This document shows positions 34,792-45,779 of a stretch of 64,000 nt of DNA, piece after piece. The notes beneath the pieces were generated by a model. It worked only from the letters and a program-made list of their open reading frames with translations, was not told the origin of the DNA and searched no databases. The stretch is from contig OX328109.1 of assembly GCA_946811185.2 (NCBI GenBank), positions 6,200,001 to 6,264,000 of the forward strand, written 5' to 3'. The stretch is from Hippopus hippopus (lineage: Eukaryota; Mollusca; Bivalvia; Cardiida; Cardiidae). A program made the position numbers and the translations under genes. The number at the start of each line of letters is the position of its first letter. The first letter of the stretch is position 1.

Positions 34792-35403
34792 AGCTCCACT
34801 GGCCGAAGGCCAGCGAGCTATTGTCATGGCGTTGTGTCCGTCGTGCGTCCGTCCGTCCGTCCGTTCGTCCGTGCGTGCGTCCGTAAACTTTTTCTTTAAA
34901 AAACTTCTCCTCAGAAACTATTGACTGGATTTTTACCAAATTTCACAGGAATGTTCCTTTGGTGGTCCTCTTTCAAATTCCTTCAAATAATTGTGTTCCA
35001 TGAAGAATTCTGGTTGCCATGGCAACCAAAGTAAAAAACCTTTAAAAATCTTCTCCTCCCAAACCGCTATTTGGATAGCATTATTATTTTGCAGGAATGT
35101 TCCTTAGATACAAGTTTACAGAATTCCTTAAAAAAAAAAAAAGATCTGTCAAAAAACATGGCTTTTATGGGAGACTCATTTTCCTTTTATGGTGTAAAGT
35201 AAAATCTTTGAAAAATTTCTTCTCTAAAACTATTCATTGGATTTCATTGTTGTTTTGCAGGTAATTTCCTATGGTGGTTGTCTACCAAATTGTTTCTTCA
35301 GTGAGCTAAAATGCAGGATTGAATGATAATTGTTAAAAACTTCCTTTCGCCATTATAGAAATATCAGGCCTGTGGAGTGATACAGGCGCTCAAGCGCCTC
35401 TAG
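34792..35403 (+). mobile_element. Helentron-like element, short and complete-looking
   Basis: AGCTCCACTGGCCG after a T run, an iterated GTCCGTCC tract, GGTTGCCATGGCAACC, then GTGGAGTGATAC and the hairpin AGGCGCTCAAGCGCCT with CTAG before TTT. CTCCAC near the start pairs with GTGGAG near the end. 612 bp. Confidence 0.75.
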
Positions 35404-35624
35404 TTTACATATCCTCACAAATATTATGTAAACTGATTCTAATTTAAGATATTTGGTGTCATGATTTGTTTTTCTGTTTTCGAGTTAACTTTTTGTTAAC
35501 AAAAGCCTTTTTTCTAAAAAAATTATCACAATACATAGTTTAAAATAATACAGAATCTGCCATTATTTTCATAAAAGTATCCAGCATAATTTAGTTCTAT
35601 GTTGCCATACAAAACAGTATAAAG

Positions 35625-35885
35625 AGATGAGCCATACTCTGAAAAAAGGGGTTTAATGAATCTCTGTAATGCATTGTACTAAGCAAGTCATTACAATTAC
35701 TATGTAATTTTAAAACTTCAGTCAAATAACTGACTAAATCATGAGGTAGATTGTTTTGGACATGCATAAAATTTACAAATAGCAAAGAGTTTTGTTCCAA
35801 GATAACCTGGGCAGAATGCGCAGGCTGACATGGGTTGATACTTTTTGCAGATGGATTTACCCCCTTTTCACATAGCATGGCTCAT
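35625..35885 (-). mobile_element. MITE family B copy
   Basis: GAGCCATACTCTGAAAAAAG start, CAAGCAAGTCATTACA, GCAGAATGCGCAGGCTGACA, and CCCCCTTTTCACATAGCATG end. Confidence 0.85.
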
Positions 35886-36054
35886 TCATTTTCGAAAGTG
35901 CATGCAAAAGGGAGATATTCACATTACGATATTGTATTGTATTTTCTTATATAAACCACCTACAATTTTCTGTGGAAAATAATAAGTATGCTTTGCACAT
36001 TGATCACACTTTTCAAAGTCTGCAAGTAAGGAATTAACTGCAATCGTAAATGAT

Positions 36055-36170
36055 TTTGGCCTATGTCTAATATCAGCCAGCAGACTGTGTAGATTCTAGA
36101 TCAGACTGAAGATTCTATGCAGTCTGCTCTTGATCTGCACAGTCTGCAGTAGCACTGTGAATTGCAGTGG
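36055..36170. repeat. Family E palindrome copies
   Basis: TAGATCAGACTGAAGATTCT and AGTCTGCTCTTGATCTGCAC; imperfect. A near-duplicate follows at 36210-36300 (CTTCATGCTTCA.AATTTTAGCTGACC / CTGTATGCTTCATCATTTTCGCTGACC). Confidence 0.5.
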
Positions 36171-36424
36171 CATTGTAAAAGTTTGATGGAGTAAAAATGA
36201 ATTTTAGTTACTTTTTCTTCATGCTTCACAATTTTAGCTGACCTGGTACAAGTTACTTTTTCTGTATGCTTCATCATTTTCGCTGACCTGGTACAGGGGA
36301 GTCCTGCTGGGTGCCCCACTGTTTGCATGTCTGTTTCGTTATGCTTGGTTGTTATTGGAGGAATAAAATTATGAAGACAGCTGACGGGTTTATCATGATT
36401 TTCTCGTACTTTACCTTTGTATTG

Positions 36425-36665
36425 GTTTGTATTGGAGTTTAACGCCATTTTAAGAGCTAAGTTCATATCATAGCGGTCAGTGACGCACCCATGTGTTTTC
36501 TGGTTTTCTCAAACCAGTTCTGAAACAACTTTCTTTCCAAAGCCACTGATTACTTTTCTCACATTCATCAGAGGTGAGAGGCGAAAAATCGCCAGAAAGA
36601 AAGTTCGGCGCAACCTCCAGGTCAGGAGTCAGATATGCTAACCACTGAGCTACCCGGCCGGGCTA
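36425..36665 (-). mobile_element. tRNA-headed SINE, reverse orientation
   Basis: Body first (TATTGGAGTTTAACGCC, GTGACGCACCCATGTG) and the head at the right end (ACCACTGAGCTACCCGGCCG). It ends against the AACCCTTTACC tip of a family A copy. Confidence 0.85.
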
Positions 36666-37556
36666 AAACCCTTTACCACACAATCCCGACTTGTAACGAC
36701 CCTGAGGAAGAAGGCTTTTGAAAATATTGCGGAAATGAGAGAAAATACTGGTAACCAGCATTTTCTCCTATTTCAATGATGTTTTCGAACCCATGAAAGA
36801 CAAATTTTATGTTGTGAATAACATTCAATTTGTCGTCTGCAAATGCTTTTAATTTGGACTAGGCTGAACTTTTGTTGTGTGGTAAAGAGTTCACACTTTA
36901 CCAGATGACAAAATTTTGGACCTGTTAGAATTGAAAACATTTGCAGATGACAAAATAAATGTGATCAAAAAAATTGAAATTTGTTTGCAGGAGTAGAACA
37001 CTGTAGGAAAAGGAGGAAATGCTGGTTACCAATATATTATTAAAAGCCCTCTTCCTCAAGGTCGTTAAAACTCCGGATTGTGTTGTAAAGGGCTAACTCT
37101 TTACCATACCACAAAAGTTTGACCATGTTCAGACTGAAAGCACTTGCAAGACAATTAATTTAATGATAGATCTACTCAAAATATAAAAATTTGTCTTTCA
37201 AAGGGAAGAAAACAAAAGGAAAAGGAGAAAATTCAGGTTACTAGCATTGTCTCCTTTTCCATTAGTGTTTTCAAAAGCCTTCTGCCTCAAGGTCATTTGA
37301 GCTGAGGATTGTGCGGTAAAGGGTTACCTCTTTTAGACTCTTGACTAGACGACAAAATCTCAGCTTTGTTCAAATTGAAAGCATGACCTGCAGACAATAA
37401 ATTAAATGACACTTAAAACATAAAACTTCTCTTTCAAAGAGTTGAAAACTTGGGGAAAAAAGAATGCTTGACACAAGGATTTTCTCCTTTCCAACAATGT
37501 TTTCAAAAGCTCTCTTCATCGCGGCCGTGAAATCACAGATTGTATGGTAAGGGTTA
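36666..37556. mobile_element. Four MITE family A copies in a row
   Basis: 36666-36890 (short arm first), then 36893-37096, 37093-37327 and 37330-37556 (all long arm first), sharing or nearly sharing terminal TAACTCTTTACC sequence. Confidence 0.78.
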
Positions 37557-37667
37557 GGCCGCAGTTGGGACAGTTTAAATAGATTATGACTAGACTGCCA
37601 AATCAAGATATCTATGAACCACATTCTGGTTTTTGCTCACCTGGCTAGTAGGCCCAATAAGCTTATC

Positions 37668-38440
37668 TTATACTGCAAAGAAATTTCTCGCGATCTGATT
37701 GGATAATTTGCCCCAAACATAATTATATTCCTGTACACTGGCGAAATACACGTAAAAGCAGTTTCCCTTTCGGGAGCCCCGTGTACATAACTAAACTTCC
37801 AACACAACATCCAAAATGGCGGCGTCGATCGATACGAGCCGCCCACAAGACAAACATACTGAGTAGCCAGCACCATATTATTACCATTTTCGATTGAAGG
37901 GTTGCCAGTAAAGCGGTAAGAATATACTATTTTTTAAAATGAATTGATATAGTTACTTATGTTATCGTTTGTTGTCATTCTAAAACAAATACACAGGGTT
38001 AAAACGAGCCATCCCTTCGTTAGGTAAGCAATTTGTTAAGTGTCGAAACGCATATATAGTAACGTTAAAAGGATAACGTAATGGTCGTTTGAGGCAACCA
38101 ATGGTCGTTGTTTACTTTTCGCATTAAATAATTAAAATGCATAGAACTTGACTTGCCTTGAAGTTTTTTAGATCCATATTTAAATGAAAGTACATTGAAT
38201 GTGTATCTCTGACATCACCAAGTTCGGGCACCAAACTTCGCGTTTTACTAAGGTTGCTGTGACGTCAGTTCTTAGTGGTGTCAGATTTCATTGAATTGGG
38301 GCACTCAGAAGGGAAATTCTATTACGTCAGCGCACTCAATTTGTGAGACGATAAAATACGGAAATTTCGCAGAGTACACGTTTGCATGGTAAAACTTCGC
38401 AGTAGGATCGTTGTACGGTCAGGTGGCAGTGGACTTGAAA
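37668..38440 (+). mobile_element. Element C, long copy
   Basis: Same ends as the short copy but with the middle present. AACATCCAAAATGGCGGC begins a 16-codon frame (MAASIDTSRPQDKHTE), followed at 37914 by a GTAAGA donor-like site; GTGACGTCAG near 38260. Confidence 0.7.
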
Positions 38441-39291
38441 CTCTAGGATTAGAGAGAGGCGTATTGTAAATCTTTGAAAATTTTCTTGTCTGAAACCGTA
38501 AGGCACAGGGCTACCAAATTCGGCATAGCTTTATCTAATAGACCTCTACCAAGTTTTTTCAAATTACAGCCCTTGAATCAAAATTTGACCCGCCTCGGGG
38601 GTCACATGTTTTACATGGGCTTATATAGCGTAAACTTTAGAAATCTACCTTTACCTATCCACAAGGCCTGGGACTACCAAATTTTGCATGTAGCTTTATC
38701 TAGTGGGCTTCTGCCAAGTGTCCAAATTATAGCCCTTGGGTCAAGTTTGGTCCCGCCCCTGGAGTCACAAATTTTACATGGTCTGCCCTACTTGTCACAA
38801 GTTTTGCATTAGCTTATTTAGTGAAAACTTTAAAAATCTCCTTGTTTTTGATTGTGAGATATAGATGTAATATTTTAAGAGTGTTATCATCTAGTAGGCC
38901 TCTTCCAAAATTGGCCCCACCCATGGGTCAGTGCTTATAGAGTGAAAATTCTAAAAATCTTCTTCCTCCAAACCATAAATCCTACGGCTACCAAATCTGG
39001 TGCATAGCTTCATGCTGTGGTTCACTTCTGAATTTGTTCAAAATTTAGTCCCGGGACCAAAATTAGCCCTGTCTCAGGGGTCTCGTGTTTTACAGGTCTT
39101 TTGTTTATAACCATACATTCTAGACCTGTATTATTTGGTATGGGACTTTATCTTGATTCAAGTACTTATAGCTCTGTGGTCGTAAATGGCTTTGCCCTGG
39201 ATTCATAACTTTCTCATGGGATTTTACAGAGAAAATTGTGTATGTCTTCTAGTTGTTTTACCTCATGGAAGTATTATGCTTATGCGAGCTT

Positions 39292-39500
39292 TAACTCTTT
39301 ATCACACAGTACCGACTTTAAACAACCCAGGGGGAGAATCCTTTTGAAAACATTGTGGTAACTTGCATTTTCTCCTTTTCCACAATGTTTTCTTGCCTTC
39401 TCAGGACAAAGTTCAATGTATGAGTTACAGTTATTCTGTCATCTGCAAATACTTTAAATCTAGACCAGTGTTAGATGTTGACGTTTGGTCAATTTTAGAC
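39292..39500 (+). mobile_element. MITE family A copy, core half lost
   Basis: CTTTAACTCTTTATCACACA start, GAAAACATTGTGGTAACTTG, long arm. Confidence 0.7.
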
Positions 39501-39609
39501 TCATCCATTTGGAAGCAGCTTTGGTAGATGATCAAATGATGGAAATTATTTTATAATCGTTGAAAAGTTTGACCTGTCAATATGGATAGCATTTTCAGAT
39601 GATAAGTAT

Positions 39610-40040
39610 GAGTGTAGGACGTTTTGGCCCCGTGTTTTGGCCCGGACGTTTTTGCCTGGATGTTTTGGCCCCCAAAAAGACGGACTAGGATGTGACGTAA
39701 TTTTCTTCCAACCTAGATTAATTCCCAATACATGTTATAACAAATCTTAAATTTCTTTCCATTCTTTGGGGCCATAGATATTGCTGATTTATTGATATAA
39801 ACACTTTTCTACATTCGGCTTAAAAGGAGAACTAAATGTAGAAATGGGAAACGCGACGTTATACACGATCCCTGGTTTGGGAGAGTGTATCACAAAACGT
39901 CTTGGGCCAAAACGTCCCAGGCCAAAACGTCGGGCCAAAACGTCCGAAGCCAAAACGGCAGTCCACCAATAAGTATAGGTGAAAGGCAAGTACAAATGAA
40001 TGACTGACCTAACATTCAAAAGGATTTGGATTAAAAAAAA
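39610..40040. mobile_element. Element with iterated CGTTTTGGCC ends
   Basis: 39614-39675 carries GACGTTTTGGCCC-type units on the plus strand; 39890-39962 carries several GGCCAAAACGTC units in the opposite sense. The right flank to 40040 (CCACCAATAAGTATAGG, AAGGATTTGGATT) matches 41655-41730. Confidence 0.65.
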
Positions 40041-40345
40041 AAAAAATCCAAAGTCGTCCTTAAAAAAAAAAAAAAAAAAAAATAGCCCAGTCTCGGGGGT
40101 CCCATGCTTTACAGGGCCTTTTAATGAGGAAACTTTGAAAATCTTCCTGTTTATAACCATACATTTGGTATGGGACTTTGTCCTGTGGACCTCTACCAGA
40201 ATTCAAGTAATTAAAGCTCTGTGGTCAAAAATAGCTTTATATGGCTTCTAGTTCGATACATATTGGCCAAGATCTGTAATGTTTGGTGCGAAGGGTTTTT
40301 ACTTATTTGCCAGTGGGGCGATACAGGGCCATCATGGCCCTCTTG

Positions 40346-41580
40346 TTTTGAAAACCCTCTTCCTCAGGACTTTTGAAAAAAACAGCTTAGTATGGTAGGT
40401 GGTTAAACTGGTAGAACGGTCACACATTGTCATCTGTGACCGTTCTATTACAAAAGTTACATATTTTCAAATATATAGATTCTTTCAAAAACTTTATCCG
40501 GACTATCCCCACATGGTAGGACCGGAAGTGTACAGTGTTTGGGATTGTATGTGTCTTTGGAGTCTATACAGTGACGGTCTGTCAATTTGATGTGAAAAAT
40601 TGTGTTCACACGGTAAGTCAAGCCGGTGATTTTTCATTTATTTTGCTAGTTATTATAAAATCTTCATATCCAGTCACTAAGTTTGTTTGTTATGTATAGA
40701 CCCTATCAGGAACACGTATTGTACGCTATGAATCTTCTTTTGGGATGCCTTGATCATTTGACTGTGTTAAAATACAGATGATTTTTGTTCCCCAGAAATA
40801 CGGTTTTTTATTTTTCTACTCGGCATCAAAACCTGTTTTCTGAACGGAAAATGTATTGACAGTTTCTTAATTCAATTTTTTGTGAAAGCATGTCAGGGTT
40901 TGGTAATAAAGTCGACTCCAAACTTCCATATCCTTCGTTTTCAAAAGCCGCCTGCAGATATGCCATGTTAATATGGTGGCAATAGCTGGTGAGGTTTTTA
41001 ATGCTTTTTTTTTTTCTTCTTCCAATGATTTTGAAATATATACAGTGGTCTGCCTTTGAAGTCTAAAGATGGTAAACAAGCCTACTGTCTTTATCTAGGT
41101 CAGATTTTTGCTTCCGGCAGGTTTTACCTGGATACGCGTGTAGACAAAACCAGTTTCGTACACTAACAAAATAGTTCTGCCAATGATATTCAAACAAGGC
41201 AGTTCAACTTGATACTGTATGTTCTCTGAAAAAAAAAAAAAAAAAAATTAAAGCATCATGTTTCAGTTGTCTTTTTAATTCAAGGTAACAAAAGATTTTC
41301 AAGCTTAATTAAAACAAAAACCGTGCCGGGTTTAACGCCTCTCCACCATCTGGCACACTTATACAATAACATACCTTGTTGCTGGAGAACTCGGACCCTG
41401 GTGAACTCGTACCCTAATCTCAAGGGTAAGAGTTATCTGGAGAACTTTCCGTTTTGATATATATTAGTTTACGAGGAAAAAAATCATAGAACACATCAAT
41501 TAGTATCATGTATTTGGAGCCAGAAAAGAAATCCGCTGCCTTCAGTGCGTCAGCGCTTTGATTTTATTTGGCCCTATAGT
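40346..41580. other. Intergenic, no gene found
   Basis: A 13 bp inverted repeat at 40412-40447 (TAGAACGGTCACA / TGTGACCGTTCTA) and poly-A at 41228. Nothing coding recognised. Confidence 0.45.
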
Positions 41581-41581
41581 T

Positions 41582-41850
41582 TCTAGACCAAAACGTCCAG
41601 GGCCGAAACGTCCTGGGCAAACATGTCCCAAGCCAAAACGTCGGGGCCAAAACGTCCGTCCACCGATAAGTTAGGTAAAGGATAAATTTAAATAAAGGAC
41701 CCTAAAATCCCCAAGGATTTGGATTTCAAATTCAATTACCCAAGGACAATCCCAAATAAAACCTGGTGCCTCAGATGCTGATCAAACCCAAGACTCTTGG
41801 CTTACCAACCCTTCTAAATAACCTCAGAGCTAGGCAGGACCCTACAAACG
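41582..41850 (-). mobile_element. SINE-like element with iterated GACGTTTTGGCC tail
   Basis: On the minus strand it starts GGTCCTGCCTAGCTCTGAGG with B-box-like GGGTTTGATCAGC, a body GGGATTGTCCTTGGG, and ends in several GACGTTTTGGCC units (41655 down to 41582). Confidence 0.65.
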
Positions 41851-41884
41851 TGTGAAAGAAAGATCTCTTTTTATCCTCTACTAA

Positions 41885-42060
41885 ACAGTACCTGAGTTCA
41901 AACGACCTTTTGAAAGATAGTTTTCGAAAGCATTGAGAGAAAAGGAGAAAATGCTTTTAACCAGCATTTTTTCCGTTTCCCACAATGTTTTCTAACCTTT
42001 TGAAGACAAATACCACCATTTTGGCCACATTTGATTTGTCGCCAGCGAATTGCTTGAGTG
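41885..42060 (+). mobile_element. MITE family A copy, right end lost
   Basis: Core ATGCTTTTAACCAGCATTTT, arms partly present. Confidence 0.65.
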
Positions 42061-42185
42061 ATGGTGTTTTACGCAGCTTTCAACATTATTTCAGACTGAT
42101 CCAAGCAAGGGCTCACTTATTTACCGGTATGTTAGTCCTGGATTTTACCGGTACTAGGCTTCGGCTATGACATGTCGGTTTAATC

Positions 42186-42233
42186 CCGTTTGTCCCACAT
42201 TTTGATTTTCAGACCAAAATATAGATGTGGGAC
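42186..42233. repeat. Short palindrome
   Basis: TCCCGTTTGTCCCACAT and ATGTGGGACAAATGGGA; the second arm recurs at 42743-42762, suggesting an element with complex ends around 42186-42762. Confidence 0.6.
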
Positions 42234-42454
42234 AAATGGGAATTGGTACAGGTAAGGGTACAGATAATCCTTGCCTAGAGCTATTTTACAACTATAGTCT
42301 GTATCAATAGTAGTAGTTATATGCAAATTATGTATGAAAGAATAAAAATTTTAATGTTATTTCTCATTCATTTATACAGCATAAATGTTATAATTTTGTT
42401 TACTGTATAAAGGAAATGTGATGTATTTGATCACTGAAATGAACACAAATATAG

Positions 42455-42610
42455 CCCAAATGACAAAATTTGTCATTGATAGGTTAGAAAACACTGTGGG
42501 AAAAGGAGAAAATGCTGTTTAGCAGCATTTTCTCCTTTTTCCACAATGTTTCAAAAGCATTCTTCCTCGGAGTAACTGAAAGTCGAAAAAAAGTTTGCAT
42601 GAAAAGGTTT
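42455..42610 (-). mobile_element. MITE family A copy, partial
   Basis: AAAATGCTGTTTAGCAGC core; short arm and TTTGTCATTGATAGG. Confidence 0.7.
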
Positions 42611-42761
42611 TTTTTTTACAATTTGTTCTATGTTCCAAACTGTGCAAAACTATAGCCTACCAAATTACTCTGTTTGATATAGACTATATTCGCACTTATC
42701 CTTATATCACCCCTAACTCGTACAGGTAAGTGCCTTTTTTAAAATGTGGGACAAATGGGAA

Positions 42762-42922
42762 GACACCGACAGGTCTTACCAAACACTCCAACGCAAAATC
42801 CAGAGCTTCCAGTGAGGCTCAAACCCAGGAATCCTACACTTAACCACCAAACCACACAGGACCCCGCCAATGTCTTGGATTTGGACAAGTCCAAAAATTT
42901 TGTCACTAGGTAAAGAGCTAAC
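42762..42922 (-). mobile_element. tRNA-headed SINE (reverse) joined to a family A terminus
   Basis: The reverse strand reads GGTCCTGTGTGGTTTGGTGG, GGGTTTGAGCCTCACTGG. It ends at 42862 against the outer end of a family A copy (TTGGACAAGTCC..GGTAAAGAGCTAA). Confidence 0.75.
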
Positions 42923-43119
42923 AGTATGGAAAGTATTATTACAAACACATGCACCTCTTTCTGCAGTTTCTCTTTTTTCAAAACTGTTCATTGGATGGGC
43001 ATAAAAAGTTGTATTTGTGCTGTCATGAATAAAGACATATTTAATTATTATAGATACAATTTTAGGTATTTACTCAGAGTCCTACGCATGCAAGGCTTGG
43101 GATTTGTTTTTATTGTCAA

Positions 43120-43580
43120 CCCTCGAATTCTGTACCACATGACAAAATTTAAGACTGGTCTAAATTGAAAGCAAAAACAGACGACAAACTAAATGTTACA
43201 CAAATTAGGAACCTTTTCTTTGAAAGAGTCGAAAACATAATGGGAAAAGGGGAAAATGCTGGTCGCCAGCATTTCCTACTTTTCCCACAATCTTTTTTAA
43301 ATTCCTTTAAATAGACATCATAAAAAACTATTGTATTATTTGGTTAAGAGTTAACTGCATGAAATTCACACGTTCGTGAAACCCGTCCTCCCCGTTTGTG
43401 ATTGGGGTATCTGGATGAGTCTATTTGTATTGAATGGATGTTCAACTCTTTCTGTATATTTAACCCTTACCATACAACAACCACACAAAAAATTGAATTG
43501 TCCATATTAAAAGTTTTTTGCAGACAAATGTTTCTCCAATTATGGAATTTGTCTTTGATAGGATAGAAAATATTGTTTTG
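43120..43580 (-). mobile_element. MITE family A copy plus half copy
   Basis: 43120-43354 long-arm first with core AAATGCTGGTCGCCAGCATT; 43460-43580 long arm only. Confidence 0.72.
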
Positions 43581-43639
43581 CAATGACAGTGTATTCACAT
43601 TAATTTCAAAACCCTGGATGAGGCCATTTATTTTTTGTG

Positions 43640-44230
43640 AGTCCTTTCTAGTATTCTTTTTCAAATTTCCTGAATGTGGAAGAGTTCATTATTGTTTACT
43701 GTTTACCAGACTACACAAATTTTGGACTTGACCTGATTCAAAGCATATACAGACATGAAATTTGGAACAGTCCATTAAAAGTAAAGTTGGAAGGGTCCAT
43801 TCTATTAAGTTTGAGGTCTCTTACTATTCACTGAATTTGGAAGAGTCCATTCAATTTAATCTGTCAAGTTTTCTCACGATTCTTTGATTTTAGAAGCGTC
43901 CATTCTCTTTCAGTTTCATTTTTTTACAATTCATTGAATTTGGAAGAGTCCATTCTATTTAGTTTGAGTTCTCATATTATTCGTTGAATTTGGGAGAGTT
44001 TATTTCATTTACACTAGTTTCAGTTAATAATTCATTGAATTTGATATAGTCCATTCTATTTTGTTTTCTAATCATTGAATTCGGAAGAGTCTAATTCCAT
44101 TTATATGCACTTTTAGTTCTCTCATGATTCATTGAATTTGGACAAGTCCATGCAATGAAATATGATTTCGGTTCTCTAACAGTTCAATGAATTTGGAAGA
44201 GCCCGCTCTTTTCAGTAAGCCTAGTTTTTT
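43640..44230. repeat. Degenerate ~52 bp minisatellite, block 1
   Basis: The motif GAATTTGGAAGAGTCCATTC recurs about every 45-58 bp at least ten times with many substitutions. Confidence 0.8.
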
Positions 44231-44389
44231 AGATCTGTTCACTTTGCTTTGGTTTCCTTTCTTCTAGAAAAATGATGTTTCAATGCCTTAGCTTTGGATG
44301 AGTCCACTTTTTTTTTCTGGATTGAAATTCTTTTTTTCATCCCTCCTGATAATATTTAGATGTCTGCTGTTTGGACCAATCCTTTTAAC

Positions 44390-44856
44390 CCTTTATCATA
44401 CAACAAAATCTTGGGCTTGTCTTGTTTGAAAGCATGTACAGACAGCAAAGGGTTAAATTTGGTGCATATAATAGAATTTGTCTTTGATAGGGAAGAAAAC
44501 AATGTGGGAAGAGGAGAAACTATTGCTTATTAGAATTTTCTCCCTTTACACACAGTTTTCAAAAGGCGTCTTTCTCAGGGTCGACAGGAGGTCCTGGTTG
44601 GCTCAGTGGTAAAGTGTAGGACTCGTGACCTGGAGACCCCGGGCTCTAGCCTCACTGGATCCACTGGGTTTTTTCGCGGGATTGTCCTTGGGCAAGACAC
44701 TTCAGAGCCCTAGCCCAGTATTGGTGAGACCCAGGAAATACTTGAATGTGTGAGCTGTCACAGTGATATGACTGAAATAATGCTGAAAGCTGCGTAAAAC
44801 ACCATCCAATCAATCTCAGGGTCGATAAAACTCGGGGTGATGTTGTAAAGGGTTAA
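44390..44856 (-). mobile_element. MITE family A copy interrupted by a SINE
   Basis: TTAACCCTTTATCATACAAC to 44584, then a SINE, then 44814-44856 ending GTAAAGGGTTAA. Long-arm-first order. Confidence 0.85.
44585..44813 (+). mobile_element. tRNA-headed SINE with exact 12 bp target duplication
   Basis: GGTCCTGGTTGGCTCAGTGG head with GGGCTCTAGCC; body GGGATTGTCCTTGGGCAAGA, GTGAGCTGTCACAGTGATAT; tail CCATCCAATCAA. Flanked by TCTCAGGGTCGA at 44573-44584 and 44814-44825. Confidence 0.92.
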
Positions 44857-44884
44857 TTTGGGTAAGTCTTTCCTGAATGCTTTA

Positions 44885-45240
44885 ACCATTTACCACACAG
44901 TCCCGAGTTATAAAAACCCTGAGCAAAAATGCTTTTGAAAACATTGTGGAAAAAGGAGAAAATGCTGGTCACCTGGGTTGCTTGGGTTCCTTTCTCCCCA
45001 ATCTCTTCTGTCTTACAGAATACAAATTCCTTTATTCTAACTACCTTTGATTTGTTGTCTCCAAAAGCTTTCCATTTAGAGAAGTCAAAAATTTTGTCGT
45101 TAGAGTAAGACCCTTTATCAGAAGACAAAATTGAGGCCATGTCTTTATTGCATGAATTTCCAGGGTAGAAAACACTATGGAAACAGCAGAAATTGCAGGT
45201 AAACAGCATTTTCTCCTCTGCCCGTAATGTTTAATATAGG
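44885..45240. mobile_element. MITE family A copies, degraded
   Basis: 44885-45112 short-arm first, core half lost; 45112-45240 an opposed remnant. Confidence 0.6.
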
Positions 45241-45369
45241 GTTGGATGCTTGAGGATGGTTGTGTTTATTCTGAAGTAAACTTAATTTATTGTTTTCTCT
45301 GTGTCTTTTTGTAGACGTACGTGAGTAGATGTCAAATGTTTATATTGGATCCGTCCATGTATTTTCCCT

Positions 45370-45590
45370 TTAACCCTGTAACACACAGTCCCAATTTTTA
45401 ACAAACTTGAGCGAGAAGGCTTTTGAAAACGTGGTGGGAAAAGGAGAAAATGCTGGTGACCAGCATTTTCTCCTTTTCCTACAATATTTTCTACCCATTA
45501 AATTCCATATTTTGAGCTACATTTAAATTGTCTTCAAATACATGTACTTTGGACAAGTCTAAAATTTTGTCGTGTGGTAAAGAGTTATTT
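45370..45590 (+). mobile_element. MITE family A copy, complete
   Basis: AACCCTGTAACACACAGTCC to GGTAAAGAGTTA, core AAAATGCTGGTGACCAGC. Confidence 0.85.
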
Positions 45591-45779
45591 AAGGGCATTC
45601 CATTTATTGATTTTCTGTTTGAATGTTTTATAATTATATTTGATGGGTCCATTTGATTATTTTGTACCCCAAAAATATTGTGACAGAAGAGAAAATACTT
45701 GAAAAGAGCAATTTCTCATTTTCCCATAATGTTTCCTCAAGATTTCATACCCTGAACCTTGATTGATGTCGGTTATCAA

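Larger units (their letters stand above)
38445..40345 (+). mobile_element. Helentron-like element, 5' end missing, with nested insertions
   Basis: TCTGAAACCGTAAGGCACAG, GGGCTACCAAATT, GTCACATGTTTTACATGG recur with a loose tandem pattern. It ends CAGTGGGGCGATACAGGG with the hairpin AGGGCCATCATGGCCCT and CTTG before TTTT. A family A copy (39292-39500) and the iterated-motif block (39610-40080) lie within. Confidence 0.7.

Noticed and set aside
39000..39120. Protein-coding potential of the repeated CCAAATTTGGCATGTAGC region
   Set aside because: Multiple frames are open only briefly and the pattern follows the Helentron-like tandem core.
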